Assembly (NCBI RefSeq): GCF_007954425.1
Contig: NZ_CP042345.1
Location: forward strand, 1,920,001 to 1,984,000
Source: Novosphingobium ginsenosidimutans
GTDB taxonomy: Bacteria > Pseudomonadota > Alphaproteobacteria > Sphingomonadales > Sphingomonadaceae
Direction: 5' to 3'
Length of the DNA: 64,000 bases
How positions within the stretch are numbered: the first letter of the stretch is position 1; every line of letters starts with the position of its first letter. The notes under the pieces are model-generated. The model had not been told where the DNA came from. It did no database searches and saw only the letters and a program-made list of their open reading frames with translations. Below are positions 55,475 to 64,000 of the stretch, in pieces. A program made the position numbers and the translations under genes.

Positions 55475-55804
55475 TCAGGCCGCCGGGGCGATCCCGGCGT
55501 CGGCCACCAGCTGCTGCAGTTCGCCAGCTTCGTACATTTCCATCATGATGTCGCTGCCGCCAACGAATTCGCCCTTCACGTAAAGCTGCGGGATCGTCGG
55601 CCAGTCCGAAAAGGCCTTGATGCCCTGGCGGATTTCCATGTCCTGCAGCACGTCGACGCCCTCGAACGGGACGCCGAGGCGTTCCAGGATCGCCACGGCG
55701 CGGCTCGAAAAGCCGCACTGCGGGAACAGCGGCGTGCCCTTCATGAACAGCACGACATCGTTGGAATTGACGATTTCAGCGAGGCGGGCATTGGTATCGG
55801 ACAT
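55475..55804 (-). CDS. grxD: Monothiol glutaredoxin (Grx4/GrxD type)
   Basis: The 109-residue protein has the monothiol active site CGFS (C30), the glutathione-binding [25 protein letters not shown], and normal single-domain length. Two such proteins hold a [2Fe-2S] cluster with glutathione and pass it to targets, often with BolA. The bolA gene lies 20 bases upstream, a widely conserved pairing. GAGGAGC precedes the ATG. Confidence 0.95.
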   Translation of the reverse strand: MSDTNARLAEIVNSNDVVLFMKGTPLFPQCGFSSRAVAILERLGVPFEGVDVLQDMEIRQGIKAFSDWPTIPQLYVKGEFVGGSDIMMEMYEAGELQQLVADAGIAPAA

Positions 55805-55824
55805 GGTGTAAGCTCCTCGTTCCC

Positions 55825-56058
55825 TCAGTTGGGAACGGCAGTGGTCAGTTGCAAGGCGTGAAGTTCGCCGCCCATGCGGCCACCGAAAGCGGCATAGACC
55901 AGCTTGTGCTGGGCGACGCGCGGCTTGCCAATGAACGCGGCCGAGACGACGTGGGCCGCCCAGTGATCGTTGTCACCGGCCAGGTCCGTCAGCGTGATCT
56001 GCGCATCGGGCAGGGCGGCGCGGATGATCGCCTCGATCTCTGCAGCAGGCATCGGCAT
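55825..56058 (-). CDS. bolA: BolA family protein
   Basis: The 77-residue protein has the BolA fold: [55 protein letters not shown]. The conserved histidine in HKLVY ligates the shared iron-sulfur cluster with glutaredoxin. It sits between the zeta-subunit gene and grxD. The start may be ATG 56058 or two codons later; GAGG fits the first. Confidence 0.93.
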   Translation of the reverse strand: MPMPAAEIEAIIRAALPDAQITLTDLAGDNDHWAAHVVSAAFIGKPRVAQHKLVYAAFGGRMGGELHALQLTTAVPN

Positions 56059-56068
56059 GGGCCGCGCC

Positions 56069-56386
56069 TCAACCCATCAGCGCGCGGCGGGCTTCGACCA
56101 TCTTGGCGTCGAGCGCGGCGCGGATATCGCCTTCCGACACGTCGACGCCAGCGCTGGTCAGATCGCCCAGCAGCTTGCGGATCACGTCTTCGTCGCCGGC
56201 TTCCTCGAAGTCGGCCTGGACCACGGCCTTGGCATAGGCTTCGGCTTCAACGGCAGAGAGGCCCATCTGCTCAGCCGCCCACTGGCCAAGCAGGCGGTTG
56301 CGCCGCGCGGTCACGCGGAACTGGGTGTCCTCGTCCATCGCAAACTTGGCCTCTTCGGCGCGCTCGCGGTCGTTGAAATTGGTCAT
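56069..56386 (-). CDS. DUF1476 protein, F1-ATPase inhibitor zeta subunit type
   Basis: The 105-residue protein matches DUF1476: FNDRERAEEAKFAMDEDTQFRV, RRNRLLGQWAAEQMG, a KAVVQADFEEAGDEDV stretch and ALDAKMVEARRALMG. The founding member is the zeta subunit of Paracoccus denitrificans F1FO ATPase, whose N-terminus blocks ATP hydrolysis. The N-terminal inhibitory stretch is present here. It is an alphaproteobacterial family. AGGAG precedes the ATG. It is 10 bases upstream of bolA and is probably cotranscribed. Confidence 0.9.
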   Translation of the reverse strand: MTNFNDRERAEEAKFAMDEDTQFRVTARRNRLLGQWAAEQMGLSAVEAEAYAKAVVQADFEEAGDEDVIRKLLGDLTSAGVDVSEGDIRAALDAKMVEARRALMG

Positions 56387-56419
56387 GTCGGCTCCTGTCG
56401 GTTCGGTCTGGCGCCCCGC

Positions 56420-56923
56420 TCAGCCGGCTTTGGCGGCGGGCGGAGGTGCCTGGAAAGTGTCGTGGCAGCCCTTGCACGCTGCTTGGGTGCTGGCAAGGGC
56501 GGCGGTGAAGGCCTCTTTGTCATCGGCCTTGGCGGCAGCGGCCAAGGCCGCAGTTGCATCAGCGAAATCCTTGGCCTTGGCGGCGAAGCCGGCCTGGTCG
56601 GTCCAGATCTCGGCCTTGGCGCGGCTCGGCACCTTGGCCGTGCTGGGGGCGAACATCGCGGGCAGGGTAGCGCCCCACTTGGCGACGCCGCTGGCGACAA
56701 AGGCCAGGTTCTTGACCGGCGTGCCATTGGCCGCGGCCGACCGCATCGCGCTGGTCGCGCCGACCGACATGACCATGGCGGCCTGGCGCGCGGCGACGAT
56801 GTCCTCGGCCGTCGGTGCGGAGACTGCTGCCGGCTTGGTCTGCTTGGCGGGCTTGGACTCAGCCTGGACGGCAAAGGCCGTGGTGGCCAGCGCGGCAAGG
56901 GCAATGATCCGGGCAGTCTTCAT
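56420..56923 (-). CDS. Cytochrome c' (class II c-type cytochrome)
   Basis: The 167-residue precursor has a signal peptide ending near VQAES. A four-helix bundle follows, with the haem site CKGCH close to the C-terminus (about residue 150), the hallmark of class II cytochromes. It lies in the periplasm. Such proteins bind nitric oxide or oxygen ligands or take part in electron transfer; the role here is not fixed. It is 33 bases upstream of the DUF1476 gene on the same strand. Confidence 0.85.
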   Translation of the reverse strand: MKTARIIALAALATTAFAVQAESKPAKQTKPAAVSAPTAEDIVAARQAAMVMSVGATSAMRSAAANGTPVKNLAFVASGVAKWGATLPAMFAPSTAKVPSRAKAEIWTDQAGFAAKAKDFADATAALAAAAKADDKEAFTAALASTQAACKGCHDTFQAPPPAAKAG

Positions 56924-56959
56924 GATCCGTCTCCCAATCCTGGCCGCGTGGCGCAGCCT

Positions 56960-57958
56960 TCAGTCCATTGTTACCACGACCTTGCCGATCGCTGCACGCG
57001 ATTCGAGCAGGCTGATCGCCTCGCCGCCACGCTCCAGCGGGAAAGTCGCCGAAACGCGCGGATTGATCTTCCCTTCCTTGAGCAGATCGAACAGCTTGGC
57101 GATGTGCTTGGCATTGGCTGCCGGATCGCGGGCGGTGAAGGCGCCCCAGAACACGCCGCAGACATCGCAGCTCTTCAGCAGGGTCAGGTTGAGCGGCAGG
57201 CGAGCAATCCCGGCCGGGAAGCCGACCACGCAGAACCGGCCTTCCCAGGCGATCGAGCGCAGCGCCGGTTCGGAATAGTCCCCGCCGACGATGTCATAGA
57301 TCACGTTGGCGCCTTCGGGGCCGCAGGCGGCCTTGAAGGCTTCGGCCAGGGCCTTGGACTGGTTCTTGTCGAACGGCGCGCGGGGATAGATCACCACGTC
57401 GTCGGCGCCGTGTTCGCGCGCGACAGCGGCCTTTTCCTCGGTCGAAACCGCGGCGATCACCTTGGCGCCATAGGCCTTGCCCAGTTCGACGGCCGAAAGG
57501 CCTACGCCGCCAGCCGCGCCCAGCACCAGCAGGGTGTCGCCCGCCTTCAGGTGCCCGCGATCGAGCAGGCCATGCATGTTGGTGCCATAGGTCATCAGCA
57601 GCGAGGCGCCGGTTTCGAACGAGACGCCATCGGGCAGCGGGAACAGCCGCGCCGCATCGGCCAGGACTTCGGTGGCCAGCCCGCCGTTGCCCATCATTGC
57701 GATCACGCGGTCGCCCGCCTTCCACTGCGTCACGCCTTCGCCAACTGCGTCGACCACGCCGGCCAGCTCACCGCCCGGGGCGAACGGCCGCGCCGGCTTG
57801 AACTGGTACATGTCCTTGATGATCAGCACGTCGGGATAGTTGATCGAGCAGGCCTTGACCTTGATCCGTACTTGGCCGGGGCCGGGGATCGGGCTTTCCA
57901 GCTCGTCAAGGGTCAGGGATTCCGGTCCGCCAATGGCGTGGCTGCGAAGGGCCTTCAT
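56960..57958 (-). CDS. NADPH:quinone oxidoreductase-like zinc-free MDR
   Basis: The 332-residue protein is a medium-chain reductase of the quinone oxidoreductase branch: [63 protein letters not shown] in parts, and a VVGFPAG segment. The cysteines of zinc alcohol dehydrogenases are absent. It reduces a quinone or an alpha,beta-unsaturated substrate with NADPH. The ATG overlaps the leuD stop by 4 bases. The precise substrate is unknown. Confidence 0.9.
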   Translation of the reverse strand: MKALRSHAIGGPESLTLDELESPIPGPGQVRIKVKACSINYPDVLIIKDMYQFKPARPFAPGGELAGVVDAVGEGVTQWKAGDRVIAMMGNGGLATEVLADAARLFPLPDGVSFETGASLLMTYGTNMHGLLDRGHLKAGDTLLVLGAAGGVGLSAVELGKAYGAKVIAAVSTEEKAAVAREHGADDVVIYPRAPFDKNQSKALAEAFKAACGPEGANVIYDIVGGDYSEPALRSIAWEGRFCVVGFPAGIARLPLNLTLLKSCDVCGVFWGAFTARDPAANAKHIAKLFDLLKEGKINPRVSATFPLERGGEAISLLESRAAIGKVVVTMD

Positions 57959-58557
57959 GCTGCTACTCCCGTTCCCGCGGCGAGCCAGGGCAGCTCCGCG
58001 CGGTGTTTTTGTTCATACGTGCTGATCGCCGCATCACGCGCCAGGGTCAGGCCGACCTCATCGAGGCCGTTCAAGAGGCAATGCTTGCGGAAGGGATCGA
58101 TTTCGAAAGTGAAGCGATCCTGGAAGGGGGTGGTGACGGTCTGCGTTTCCAGATCGATCGCGATTGGGTCGGTCTTCGCCACTTCGAGCAGCCGGTCGAC
58201 CTGGTCCTGCGGCAGGACCACAGTCAGGATGCCGTTCTTGAAGGCATTGCCCGAGAAGATGTCTGAAAAGCTCGGCGCGATGACACAGGTGATGCCAAGG
58301 TCCAGCAGCGCCCAGGCAGCATGCTCGCGGCTGGAGCCGCAGCCGAAGTTGTCGCCTGCGATCAGAATGGGTGAGCCCTTGAACTCGGCGCAGTCAAACA
58401 GGTTGTCCGGATCCTGGCGCAGTGATTCAAACGCGCCCTTGCCCAGCCCTTCGCGGGTGATCGTCTTGAGCCACTTCGACGGCACGATCACGTCGGTATC
58501 GACATTCTTGCGCCCGAACGGAATCGCGCGCCCTTCCACCTGCTTGATCGGTTCCAT
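57955..58557 (-). CDS. leuD: 3-isopropylmalate dehydratase small subunit
   Basis: The 200-residue protein has [25 protein letters not shown] in parts, the substrate-loop [21 protein letters not shown], and [17 protein letters not shown]. It pairs with LeuC to isomerise 2-isopropylmalate to 3-isopropylmalate in leucine synthesis. It overlaps the small membrane protein gene upstream by one base. LeuC is encoded about 1.5 kb away with an oxidoreductase gene in between on the other strand. Confidence 0.95.
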   Translation of the reverse strand: MEPIKQVEGRAIPFGRKNVDTDVIVPSKWLKTITREGLGKGAFESLRQDPDNLFDCAEFKGSPILIAGDNFGCGSSREHAAWALLDLGITCVIAPSFSDIFSGNAFKNGILTVVLPQDQVDRLLEVAKTDPIAIDLETQTVTTPFQDRFTFEIDPFRKHCLLNGLDEVGLTLARDAAISTYEQKHRAELPWLAAGTGVAA

Positions 58558-58727
58558 CAGTCTGTCTCCGGCGCGTCCTCGGGCGAGGGCTGTTTCTTTT
58601 CCGCCCGTTCCTTGCGGCGCGAGGCATAGAGGAGGGCCGCGGCGATAGCCGCCGAACCGATCGCGGCACCGGCCAGGGCCGCCTTGCCGGACCAGCTCTT
58701 GTCGGACTTGTCGTTCTTGTCGCTCAT
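58557..58727 (-). CDS. 56-residue single-pass membrane protein upstream of leuD
   Basis: The product has a Lys/Asp-rich start ([11 protein letters not shown]), one membrane helix ([20 protein letters not shown]) and a charged tail ([20 protein letters not shown]). AGGAAAG precedes the ATG at 58727. A much longer frame that starts at 59063 overlaps the divergent oxidoreductase gene and is not credible. It overlaps leuD by one base. Similar small proteins occur between leuC and leuD in relatives as far as I recall; the function is unknown. Confidence 0.65.
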   Translation of the reverse strand: MSDKNDKSDKSWSGKAALAGAAIGSAAIAAALLYASRRKERAEKKQPSPEDAPETD

Positions 58728-58854
58728 GGCTTTCCTATGTCCATCGCGGCCCGCCTCTTCAAGCCCGTTGGCGGATTTTTCATGGGGCCGATGCAGCAAT
58801 TGCCTGTTCTCCGCCACGCGATAGACTGACTGCGCAGCAAGCGAGGAGGGTAGC

Positions 58855-60081
58855 ATGGGGATCACACGCAGGCAGGCGGTTGCAGCAACCGGGGCAAGCC
58901 TGCTGGCCGGGGCACTGGCCGGCGGCAGGGCGCAGGCGGCGGATAGCCGGACCACCGCCGATGTCGCCGTGGTCGGTGCCGGGGTGTTCGGCGCCTGGAC
59001 CGCCTGGCACCTCAAACAGCGCGGGCTCAAGGTGGCGCTGTTGGAAGCATACGCGCCGGGCAATGCCCGCTCGTCATCCGGCGGGGAGAGCCGGGTGATC
59101 CGCGTCTCCTATGGCGACGATCCGCTCTATTCCGGCATGGCGCGGGATTCGCTGGCGGCCTGGGCGGCGCTGTCCGCGAAGCAGACGCTGCCGCTGCTCC
59201 ACCGCACCGGGGTGCTGTGGTTCTCCCCCGCCGGGGACGAATACATGGCGCGGTCGATGGCTTGGTTGAAAGCCAACGGCATTGCCCATCTGGCGGGCGA
59301 CACCGCCTGGCTGCGGGCGCGCTATCCGCAGATCACCTTCAAGGATGGCGAAAGCGGGTTCCTGGAGGACGCCAGCGGCGCGCTGATTGCGGGGCGCGGG
59401 GTGCAGACCGTGGTGGCTGATGCCGGCCTCACGCCGTTGCGGGTGCAGGCCGACCTGCCAGAGCGCCTGTCCGACGGCACACTGCGGGTTGGCGGAGTGT
59501 TGGCGCGCTCGGTGGTCTATGCCTGCGGGCCATGGCTGCCCAAGCTGTTTCCGGACCTCTTGGGCGGACGGATCGTGGCGACCCGGCAGGAAGTCTATCA
59601 CTTCGGCCCGGCGGCGGGCGATGGCCGTTTCTCCCCGCCCGCCTTGCCGGTCTGGGCCGATTTCAACGCCGGGGACATTGTCTATGGCTTTCCGGGGCTG
59701 GAAGGGCAGGGCTTCAAGATCGCCTTCGATCGCCACGGGGCAGAGGTTGACCCGGATACGCAGGACCGCCGCGTATCCAGCGAAGGGGTCGATGCGGCGC
59801 GCGCCTATCTCGCCCAGCGCTTCCCCGGTCTGGCCGCTGCGCCCCTGGTCCACAGCCGCGTCTGCCAGTATGAGAACAGCTCCAACGGCGATTTCCTGAT
59901 CGACCGGCTGCCAGGCTTTGACCGGGTCTGGCTGGTCGGCGGCGGCTCGGGCCATGGCTTCAAGCATGGCCCGGCGGTCGGCGCGCTGGTGGCACGGCAC
60001 GTGGTAGATAGTGCACTGCCGGTGGAGCCGCGCTTCAGCCTGGCGAGTAAGCAGAAGGTCCAGAAGCGGACCGTTTATTAG
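58855..60081 (+). CDS. Exported FAD-dependent oxidoreductase (DAO/sarcosine oxidase family)
   Basis: The 408-residue precursor starts with a Tat-type signal: [21 protein letters not shown]. The FAD motif [21 protein letters not shown] follows at about residue 37. The later [20 protein letters not shown] and the C-terminal [17 protein letters not shown] match the monomeric sarcosine oxidase/N-methyltryptophan oxidase group, whose members oxidise secondary amines or amino acids with hydrogen peroxide release. Export by Tat with bound flavin fits. GAGGAGGG precedes the ATG. It splits the leuC-leuD pair and overlaps the leuC stop by 4 bases. Confidence 0.87.
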   Translation: MGITRRQAVAATGASLLAGALAGGRAQAADSRTTADVAVVGAGVFGAWTAWHLKQRGLKVALLEAYAPGNARSSSGGESRVIRVSYGDDPLYSGMARDSLAAWAALSAKQTLPLLHRTGVLWFSPAGDEYMARSMAWLKANGIAHLAGDTAWLRARYPQITFKDGESGFLEDASGALIAGRGVQTVVADAGLTPLRVQADLPERLSDGTLRVGGVLARSVVYACGPWLPKLFPDLLGGRIVATRQEVYHFGPAAGDGRFSPPALPVWADFNAGDIVYGFPGLEGQGFKIAFDRHGAEVDPDTQDRRVSSEGVDAARAYLAQRFPGLAAAPLVHSRVCQYENSSNGDFLIDRLPGFDRVWLVGGGSGHGFKHGPAVGALVARHVVDSALPVEPRFSLASKQKVQKRTVY

Positions 60082-61505
60082 AGCTTCCGCACGTCCGTCA
60101 GCCGCCCGGTCACCGCCGCAGCGGCGGCCATGGCGGGCGAGACCAGATGCGTCCGCGCTCCCGGGCCCTGGCGGCCGACGAAGTTGCGGTTGCTGGTGGA
60201 TGCGCAGCGTTCGCCGGCCGGGATCTTGTCCGGGTTCATGCCAAGGCAGGCCGAGCAACCCGGTTCGCGCCATTCGAGGCCGGCGGCGGTAAAGATCTTG
60301 TCCAGACCCTCTTCCTCGGCCTGGCGCTTGACCAGGCCAGAACCCGGAACGACGATCCCCCAGCGCACGTTTGGCGCCTTGGTCTTGCCCTTCAGCACCG
60401 CAGCGGCGGCGCGCAGGTCTTCGATCCGGCTGTTGGTGCACGAACCGATGAAGACGTTCTGGATTTCGATCTCATCCATCCGCTGGCCGGGTTCGAGCCC
60501 CATGTATTCCAGGCTGGCGCGGGCGGCGTCCTGCTTGGAGGGTTCGGCAAAGCTCGACGGATCGGGCACCACGCCGCCAATTGCGACCACGTCTTCGGGG
60601 CTGGTGCCCCAGGTGACGGTCGGCTGGACATCGGCGGCCTGGATCGTGACCGACTTGTCGTAAGTCGCGCCCGGATCGGTCGCCAGGCTCTTCCACCAGG
60701 CGACGGCGGCGTCCCAGTCGGCGCCCTTGGGCGCATAGGGGCGGCCCTTGAGGAAGGCGAAGGTCTTCTCGTCCGGAGCGATCAGGCCGGCGCGGGCACC
60801 TGCTTCGATGCTCATGTTGCAGACGGTCAGGCGGCCTTCGATCGACATCTCCTCGAACACCTTGCCGCGGTATTCCATCACGTGCCCGGTGCCGCCGGCC
60901 GTGCCGACCACGCCGATGATGTGCAGGATCAGGTCCTTGGGGCTGACGCTGGGGGCGAGATCGCCCTCAACCCGCACTTCCATGGTCTTCGATTGCTTGA
61001 GCAGCAGGGTCTGCGTGGCCAGCACATGCTCGACCTCGCTGGTGCCGATGCCAAAGGCCAGCGCGCCCAGGCCGCCGTGGCAGGCGGTATGGCTATCGCC
61101 GCAGACGATGGTGGCACCGGGCAGCGAGAAGCCCTGTTCCGGGCCAACCACGTGGACGATGCCCTGCTCGACATCGGCATCGCCGATATAGCGGATGCCA
61201 AAGGCGGGCGCGTTTTTTTCCAACGCTTCAAGCTGCGCCGCGCTTTCCAGATCGGCAATCGGCACGCGCGCACCGCTGGCCGTGCGGCGGGCGGTGGTTG
61301 GCAAGTTGTGATCGGGGACTGCCAGGGTCAGGTCCGGCCGGCGCACCTTGCGGCCCGCCACGCGCAGCGCCTCAAACGCCTGCGGGCTGGTCACTTCGTG
61401 GACGAGGTGGCGATCGATGAAGATCAGCGCCGTGCCATCGTCACGGGTTTCGACGGTGTGGGCGTCCCAGATCTTCTGGTAAAGGGTGCGGGGCTGTGCG
61501 GTCAT
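60078..61505 (-). CDS. leuC: 3-isopropylmalate dehydratase large subunit
   Basis: The 475-residue protein is of normal length. It has [20 protein letters not shown] in parts, [16 protein letters not shown], and [18 protein letters not shown]; the three cysteines for the [4Fe-4S] cluster are all present. With LeuD it forms the second enzyme of leucine synthesis. The start is at ATG 61505 ([15 protein letters not shown]). It converges on the FAD oxidoreductase gene and is divergent from crtZ. Confidence 0.96.
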   Translation of the reverse strand: MTAQPRTLYQKIWDAHTVETRDDGTALIFIDRHLVHEVTSPQAFEALRVAGRKVRRPDLTLAVPDHNLPTTARRTASGARVPIADLESAAQLEALEKNAPAFGIRYIGDADVEQGIVHVVGPEQGFSLPGATIVCGDSHTACHGGLGALAFGIGTSEVEHVLATQTLLLKQSKTMEVRVEGDLAPSVSPKDLILHIIGVVGTAGGTGHVMEYRGKVFEEMSIEGRLTVCNMSIEAGARAGLIAPDEKTFAFLKGRPYAPKGADWDAAVAWWKSLATDPGATYDKSVTIQAADVQPTVTWGTSPEDVVAIGGVVPDPSSFAEPSKQDAARASLEYMGLEPGQRMDEIEIQNVFIGSCTNSRIEDLRAAAAVLKGKTKAPNVRWGIVVPGSGLVKRQAEEEGLDKIFTAAGLEWREPGCSACLGMNPDKIPAGERCASTSNRNFVGRQGPGARTHLVSPAMAAAAAVTGRLTDVRKL

Positions 61506-61589
61506 GACAAGCACAGGCCCTTACGCCTGGCCCCGCGTTTTGCAAGGCGGGGGCTGTCAATTCCTTCGCCAAGCGACTATCTGGCGACC

Positions 61590-62108
61590 ATGCATCCGCT
61601 TGCTGCCATCGCCATTGTCATTGCCACGGTCGCCGCCATGGAATGGGTCGCCTGGGCGAGCCACAAGTACATCATGCACGGCTGGGGCTGGGGCTGGCAC
61701 CGCGACCACCACGAACCGCACGACAACACCTTTGAAAAGAACGACCTCTACGCCGTGGTCGGCGCGGCCATGTCGATCTCGATGTTCGCGCTCAGCAGCC
61801 CGCTGATCATGGGTGCCGATGCCTGGGCGCCGGGGCTGTGGATTGGCCTGGGGATCCTGTTCTACGGCATCATCTATACGCTGGTGCACGATGGCCTGGT
61901 CCACCAGCGCTATTTCCGCTGGGTGCCCAAGCACGGCTACCTCAAGCGGCTGGTCCAGGCGCACAAGCTGCACCATGCGACCATCGGCAAGGAAGGCGGG
62001 GTAAGCTTCGGCTTCGTCCTGGCGCGCGATCCGGCCAAGCTGAAGCAGGAACTGAAAGCCCAGCGCGAGGCCGGGATTGCGATTGTGCGCGACAGCCAAT
62101 TGACCTAG
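61590..62108 (+). CDS. crtZ: Beta-carotene hydroxylase CrtZ
   Basis: The 172-residue membrane protein has the di-iron histidine boxes of fatty-acid-hydroxylase-type carotene hydroxylases: HKYIMHGWGWGWHRDHHEPH near residue 25, HDGLVHQRY and HKLHHATIG. It adds 3-hydroxyl groups to beta-carotene rings, giving zeaxanthin, the core of sphingomonad yellow pigments such as nostoxanthin. A very long overlapping frame antisense to leuC extends upstream and is spurious; the ATG at 61590 fits the family start. No other carotenoid gene lies in the window. Confidence 0.95.
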   Translation: MHPLAAIAIVIATVAAMEWVAWASHKYIMHGWGWGWHRDHHEPHDNTFEKNDLYAVVGAAMSISMFALSSPLIMGADAWAPGLWIGLGILFYGIIYTLVHDGLVHQRYFRWVPKHGYLKRLVQAHKLHHATIGKEGGVSFGFVLARDPAKLKQELKAQREAGIAIVRDSQLT

Positions 62109-62154
62109 CCTTCGCCCCAGGGGGCGCTTCGATCGGCAGCGAAGTGGGGGCGGA

Positions 62155-63279
62155 ATGAACAGGTTCACGACAGCAATTGCCTTTTGTGCGGCGGCCTTGG
62201 CGTTGCCCGGCACCGCACTTGCGCATCCGGCGGCCGTTCATTCAAGCGCAGGTAGCGCTGCCCGTGCCGCGGCCATGAGTGATGCAGCAACGCGGTTTGT
62301 CGCGACGCTTGATCCGGCACAGCGCAAGAAGTTCATCCGCGCGCTTGATGACAATGCCGCGCGAACGGACTGGAGCAACCTGCCCGCGACGGCCTATCCC
62401 CGAACCGCGCTGGCGCTAAGCGAACTTAGCGATGTCCAGCGGGTGGCACTGCACGACTTGATGGCCGCCGCGATGAGCGGTGAGGGCTATGGTGAAGCCG
62501 CAACGATCATGTGGATCGACGATATTCTACACGGGATCGAAGCCGCCAATCTGCCTAACGTCCCAGCCGAGCGCCGTGCAGCGGCCGAGCGTGGGGTCGC
62601 TGCTCGGGGCTCTGGCAATTACTGGATCAGCCTGTTCGGCGAACCGGGGTCGCGCAGCTGGGCCTGGATGATCAACGGCCATCACTTTGCTGCAAACTTC
62701 ACCGTTGTTGATGGGCGCATCGCCTTTACACCCTTGTTCCTGGGCGCCAATCCGCAGATCGTAAGGCAAGGCCCCTATGCCGGCTGGCGCGTGCTGGATC
62801 ACGAGATCGCCGGCGGCTTTGCATTGATCGCTGCGCTCGATCCGGATCAGCGCAAAGCGGCGCTGGCCGGGGCGGCAGTCGATCCGGCGCAGTTCACGGG
62901 CAAGGGTAAGAAGGACAAACCGCAACTACCAGTTGGGATTGCCGCCAATCGCCTTTCACCGGCTCAGCGCGAGCGCCTGATGGCGCTGGTCGAAGAATTC
63001 GTTGGCTTTGCTAACCGTGAGGCCGCTGCCGCGCAGATCGCGGCGATCCGGGCCGACGGACCGGCCAAGCTGCACTTTGCCTGGTGGGGCTCGTCCGACG
63101 ATCGTACCAAACGGTTCATGTACCGGATTGCTGGGCCGTCGATCCTGATCGAATATGTCCGTGAACCACAGGCCGATGGTTCAGGAGCCAACCACGTTCA
63201 CGCGATCGTCCGTGATCCGCGCAACGACTATGGCGAAGACTGGTTGGCCCGCCACTATAGCGAAGCGCCGCACCCCTAG
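62155..63279 (+). CDS. DUF3500 family exported protein
   Basis: The 374-residue precursor has a signal peptide (AIAFCAAALALPGTALA). The body matches DUF3500: FVATLDPAQRKKFIRALDD, ANYWIS-like GSGNYWISLFGEPGS, WMINGHHFAANFTVVDGRI in parts, TPLFLGANP and a late HFAWWGSSDD and YRIAGPSILIEYV. The function of the family is unknown. Histidines and aspartates are conserved across GHH and the end DYGEDWLARHY, so a metal-dependent enzyme is possible. GGGGGCGG precedes the ATG. It follows crtZ by 46 bases. Confidence 0.85.
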   Translation: MNRFTTAIAFCAAALALPGTALAHPAAVHSSAGSAARAAAMSDAATRFVATLDPAQRKKFIRALDDNAARTDWSNLPATAYPRTALALSELSDVQRVALHDLMAAAMSGEGYGEAATIMWIDDILHGIEAANLPNVPAERRAAAERGVAARGSGNYWISLFGEPGSRSWAWMINGHHFAANFTVVDGRIAFTPLFLGANPQIVRQGPYAGWRVLDHEIAGGFALIAALDPDQRKAALAGAAVDPAQFTGKGKKDKPQLPVGIAANRLSPAQRERLMALVEEFVGFANREAAAAQIAAIRADGPAKLHFAWWGSSDDRTKRFMYRIAGPSILIEYVREPQADGSGANHVHAIVRDPRNDYGEDWLARHYSEAPHP

Positions 63280-63301
63280 TTGGCGTATTGGCACATTTTT
63301 G

Positions 63302-63330
63302 TTGACATTAATAACCAAATCGGTTATAGG
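63302..63330 (+). promoter_or_regulatory. Near-consensus sigma-70 promoter with an operator-like palindrome
   Basis: TTGACA (63302-63307), 17 bases, TATAGG (63325-63330). A perfect inverted repeat ATAACC-AAATC-GGTTAT (63311-63327) fills the spacer and enters the -10, the position of a repressor operator. No credible plus-strand gene follows within the window. Confidence 0.65.
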
Positions 63331-63621
63331 CCCCACCAGCAACGGGTGTGGGATCGGTAACGCGTGCCGCCCGAACCCGGCAAGGGCCGGTGCTTCAGGC
63401 ACCACCCCGGATCGCGGAAATCAAGCAAGGCGGCAGGGGAGCGAGCCCGTCCCGCCAGCTCCGCTGACCGCAGGGCCGCGCAGTCGGGTTTCAGGTTGTC
63501 CCCCCGCTGCCGTTCGCATGGAATAGACACCGGCCTCAGCCCGATCAGGCCAGACGGGCAGCAGCGCACCGGCCGCACCCGTTGTCTGTCCCCGTGCGCC
63601 CGCCGGCGCAAATCCAACAGG
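63331..63621 (+). other. ORF-less region behind a strong promoter, possible non-coding RNA
   Basis: About 290 bases lie between the promoter and the 3' end of the convergent ybaN gene. The plus-strand frame that crosses it has a composition unlike a protein. Several local hairpins can form, for example GGTGC-TTCAG-GCACC at 63389-63403 and GCCCG/CGGGC around 63540-63560. I checked by eye for the conserved cores of RNase P RNA, tmRNA, SRP RNA and the cobalamin riboswitch and saw none. No terminator is obvious. Confidence 0.3.
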
Positions 63622-63975
63622 CTATTCCGCGCGGGTCCAGATCCAGCTGCCGGCAATGGTCAGGACGGCCAGCGAAATCCACACATAGGGAAAGCCCACG
63701 GTCAGCCAGGTAAAACCAACCCCGGCGGTCATCGCCAGGATAGCTGATACCTTTGCCTTGCGGCTGATTGCGCTGCGATCGCGCCAGTCGCGCAAGCCCG
63801 GGCCGTAAGTGGGATGTTCGTAAAGTCGCTGTGCCCACTCCGGATGGCTGCGGGCAAAGCAAAAGGCCGCCAGCAGCAGGAACGGCACGGTCGGCATGAT
63901 CGGCAGGGCCACCCCGATCGCCCCCAGTGCCAGGGCGATGAAGCCCCCCGCCATGTAAAGCGGGCGCGCGATCAC
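63622..63975 (-). CDS. YbaN/DUF454 family inner membrane protein
   Basis: The 117-residue protein has three or four membrane helices and the DUF454 pattern: GGFIALALGAIGVALPIMPTVPFLLLAAFCFARSHPEW in parts, LYEHPTYGPGLRDWRDR, AISRKAKV. Members are small inner membrane proteins without a settled function. The start shown is GTG 63975; ATG at 63954 is an alternative that removes seven residues. Only 25 bases remain to the window edge. Confidence 0.85.
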   Translation of the reverse strand: MIARPLYMAGGFIALALGAIGVALPIMPTVPFLLLAAFCFARSHPEWAQRLYEHPTYGPGLRDWRDRSAISRKAKVSAILAMTAGVGFTWLTVGFPYVWISLAVLTIAGSWIWTRAE

Positions 63976-64000
63976 TTCAGGCGCCCGTATAGCGGCTGGC

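Noticed and set aside
58728-59063. Extension of the 56-residue protein upstream to 59063
   Set aside because: It would overlap the divergent FAD oxidoreductase gene by over 200 bases; the ATG at 58727 has AGGAAAG.
60147-62108. A 653-codon plus-strand frame antisense to leuC that runs into crtZ
   Set aside because: High GC content creates long open antisense frames. The part before 61590 has no protein-like character, and leuC on the other strand is certain.
63364-63747. A 127-codon plus-strand frame from GTG 63364
   Set aside because: The composition is dominated by Arg, Gly, Pro and Ser, it has no ribosome site and it overlaps the 3' part of ybaN; non-coding origin is more likely.

Overview
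The window looks like a chromosomal stretch from an alphaproteobacterium of the order Sphingomonadales. Reasons are high GC content, a complete PhyR-NepR-EcfG general stress response locus with a PhyP-like kinase beside it, a DUF1476/zeta-type F1-ATPase inhibitor (an alphaproteobacterial family), a CrtZ carotenoid hydroxylase and a lignostilbene/carotenoid-cleaving oxygenase. I cannot fix the genus. I see no rRNA or tRNA gene, insertion sequence, prophage or CRISPR array. Genes are dense, with many ATGA or TGATG overlaps inside operons.

Layout. 0.2-7.4 kb: a cell wall hydrolase, then a minus-strand acyl-CoA ligase/3-hydroxyacyl-CoA dehydrogenase pair and bifunctional PutA. 7.5-9.7 kb: a YfiR-YfiN-YfiB type cyclic-di-GMP module. 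9.8-16 kb: a 5-oxoproline unit (fused oxoprolinase, DUF969 and DUF979 transporter subunits, DUF2891). 16-20.2 kb: carotenoid oxygenase, sodium:solute symporter, alpha/beta hydrolase. 20.6-28.6 kb: DNA maintenance genes on the minus strand (hypoxanthine-DNA glycosylase, CinA, topoisomerase IB, LigD, Ku), interrupted by a hybrid histidine kinase.

28.6-42.3 kb is the most interesting part. It holds phyR, nepR, ecfG and phyP. Around them lie genes whose intergenic regions carry the EcfG promoter pattern GGAAC-N17/18-GTT: ku-ligD, a hemerythrin protein, an SDR plus a GH130 enzyme, a proline-rich exported protein, a GT4-toroid fusion plus a second GH130 enzyme, nepR-ecfG-phyP, and a GlsB protein with a coiled-coil lipoprotein. 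One such promoter is followed by no ORF but by two strong hairpins with C-rich loops and a U tail. This is a candidate stress-induced small RNA (about 32505-32594) that resembles GsrN-type RNAs in architecture.

42.3-64 kb: fumarase, a FucP-like sugar transporter with a LacI-type operator, tamA-tamB and an overlapping 55-residue lipoprotein, a Nudix hydrolase, a GGDEF-EAL protein, a Grx4/BolA/zeta/cytochrome c' group, leuD and leuC separated by an exported FAD oxidoreductase, crtZ, a DUF3500 protein, an ORF-less region behind a near-consensus promoter, and a YbaN protein. All functional calls come from reading motifs in the translated sequence; no database search was run.
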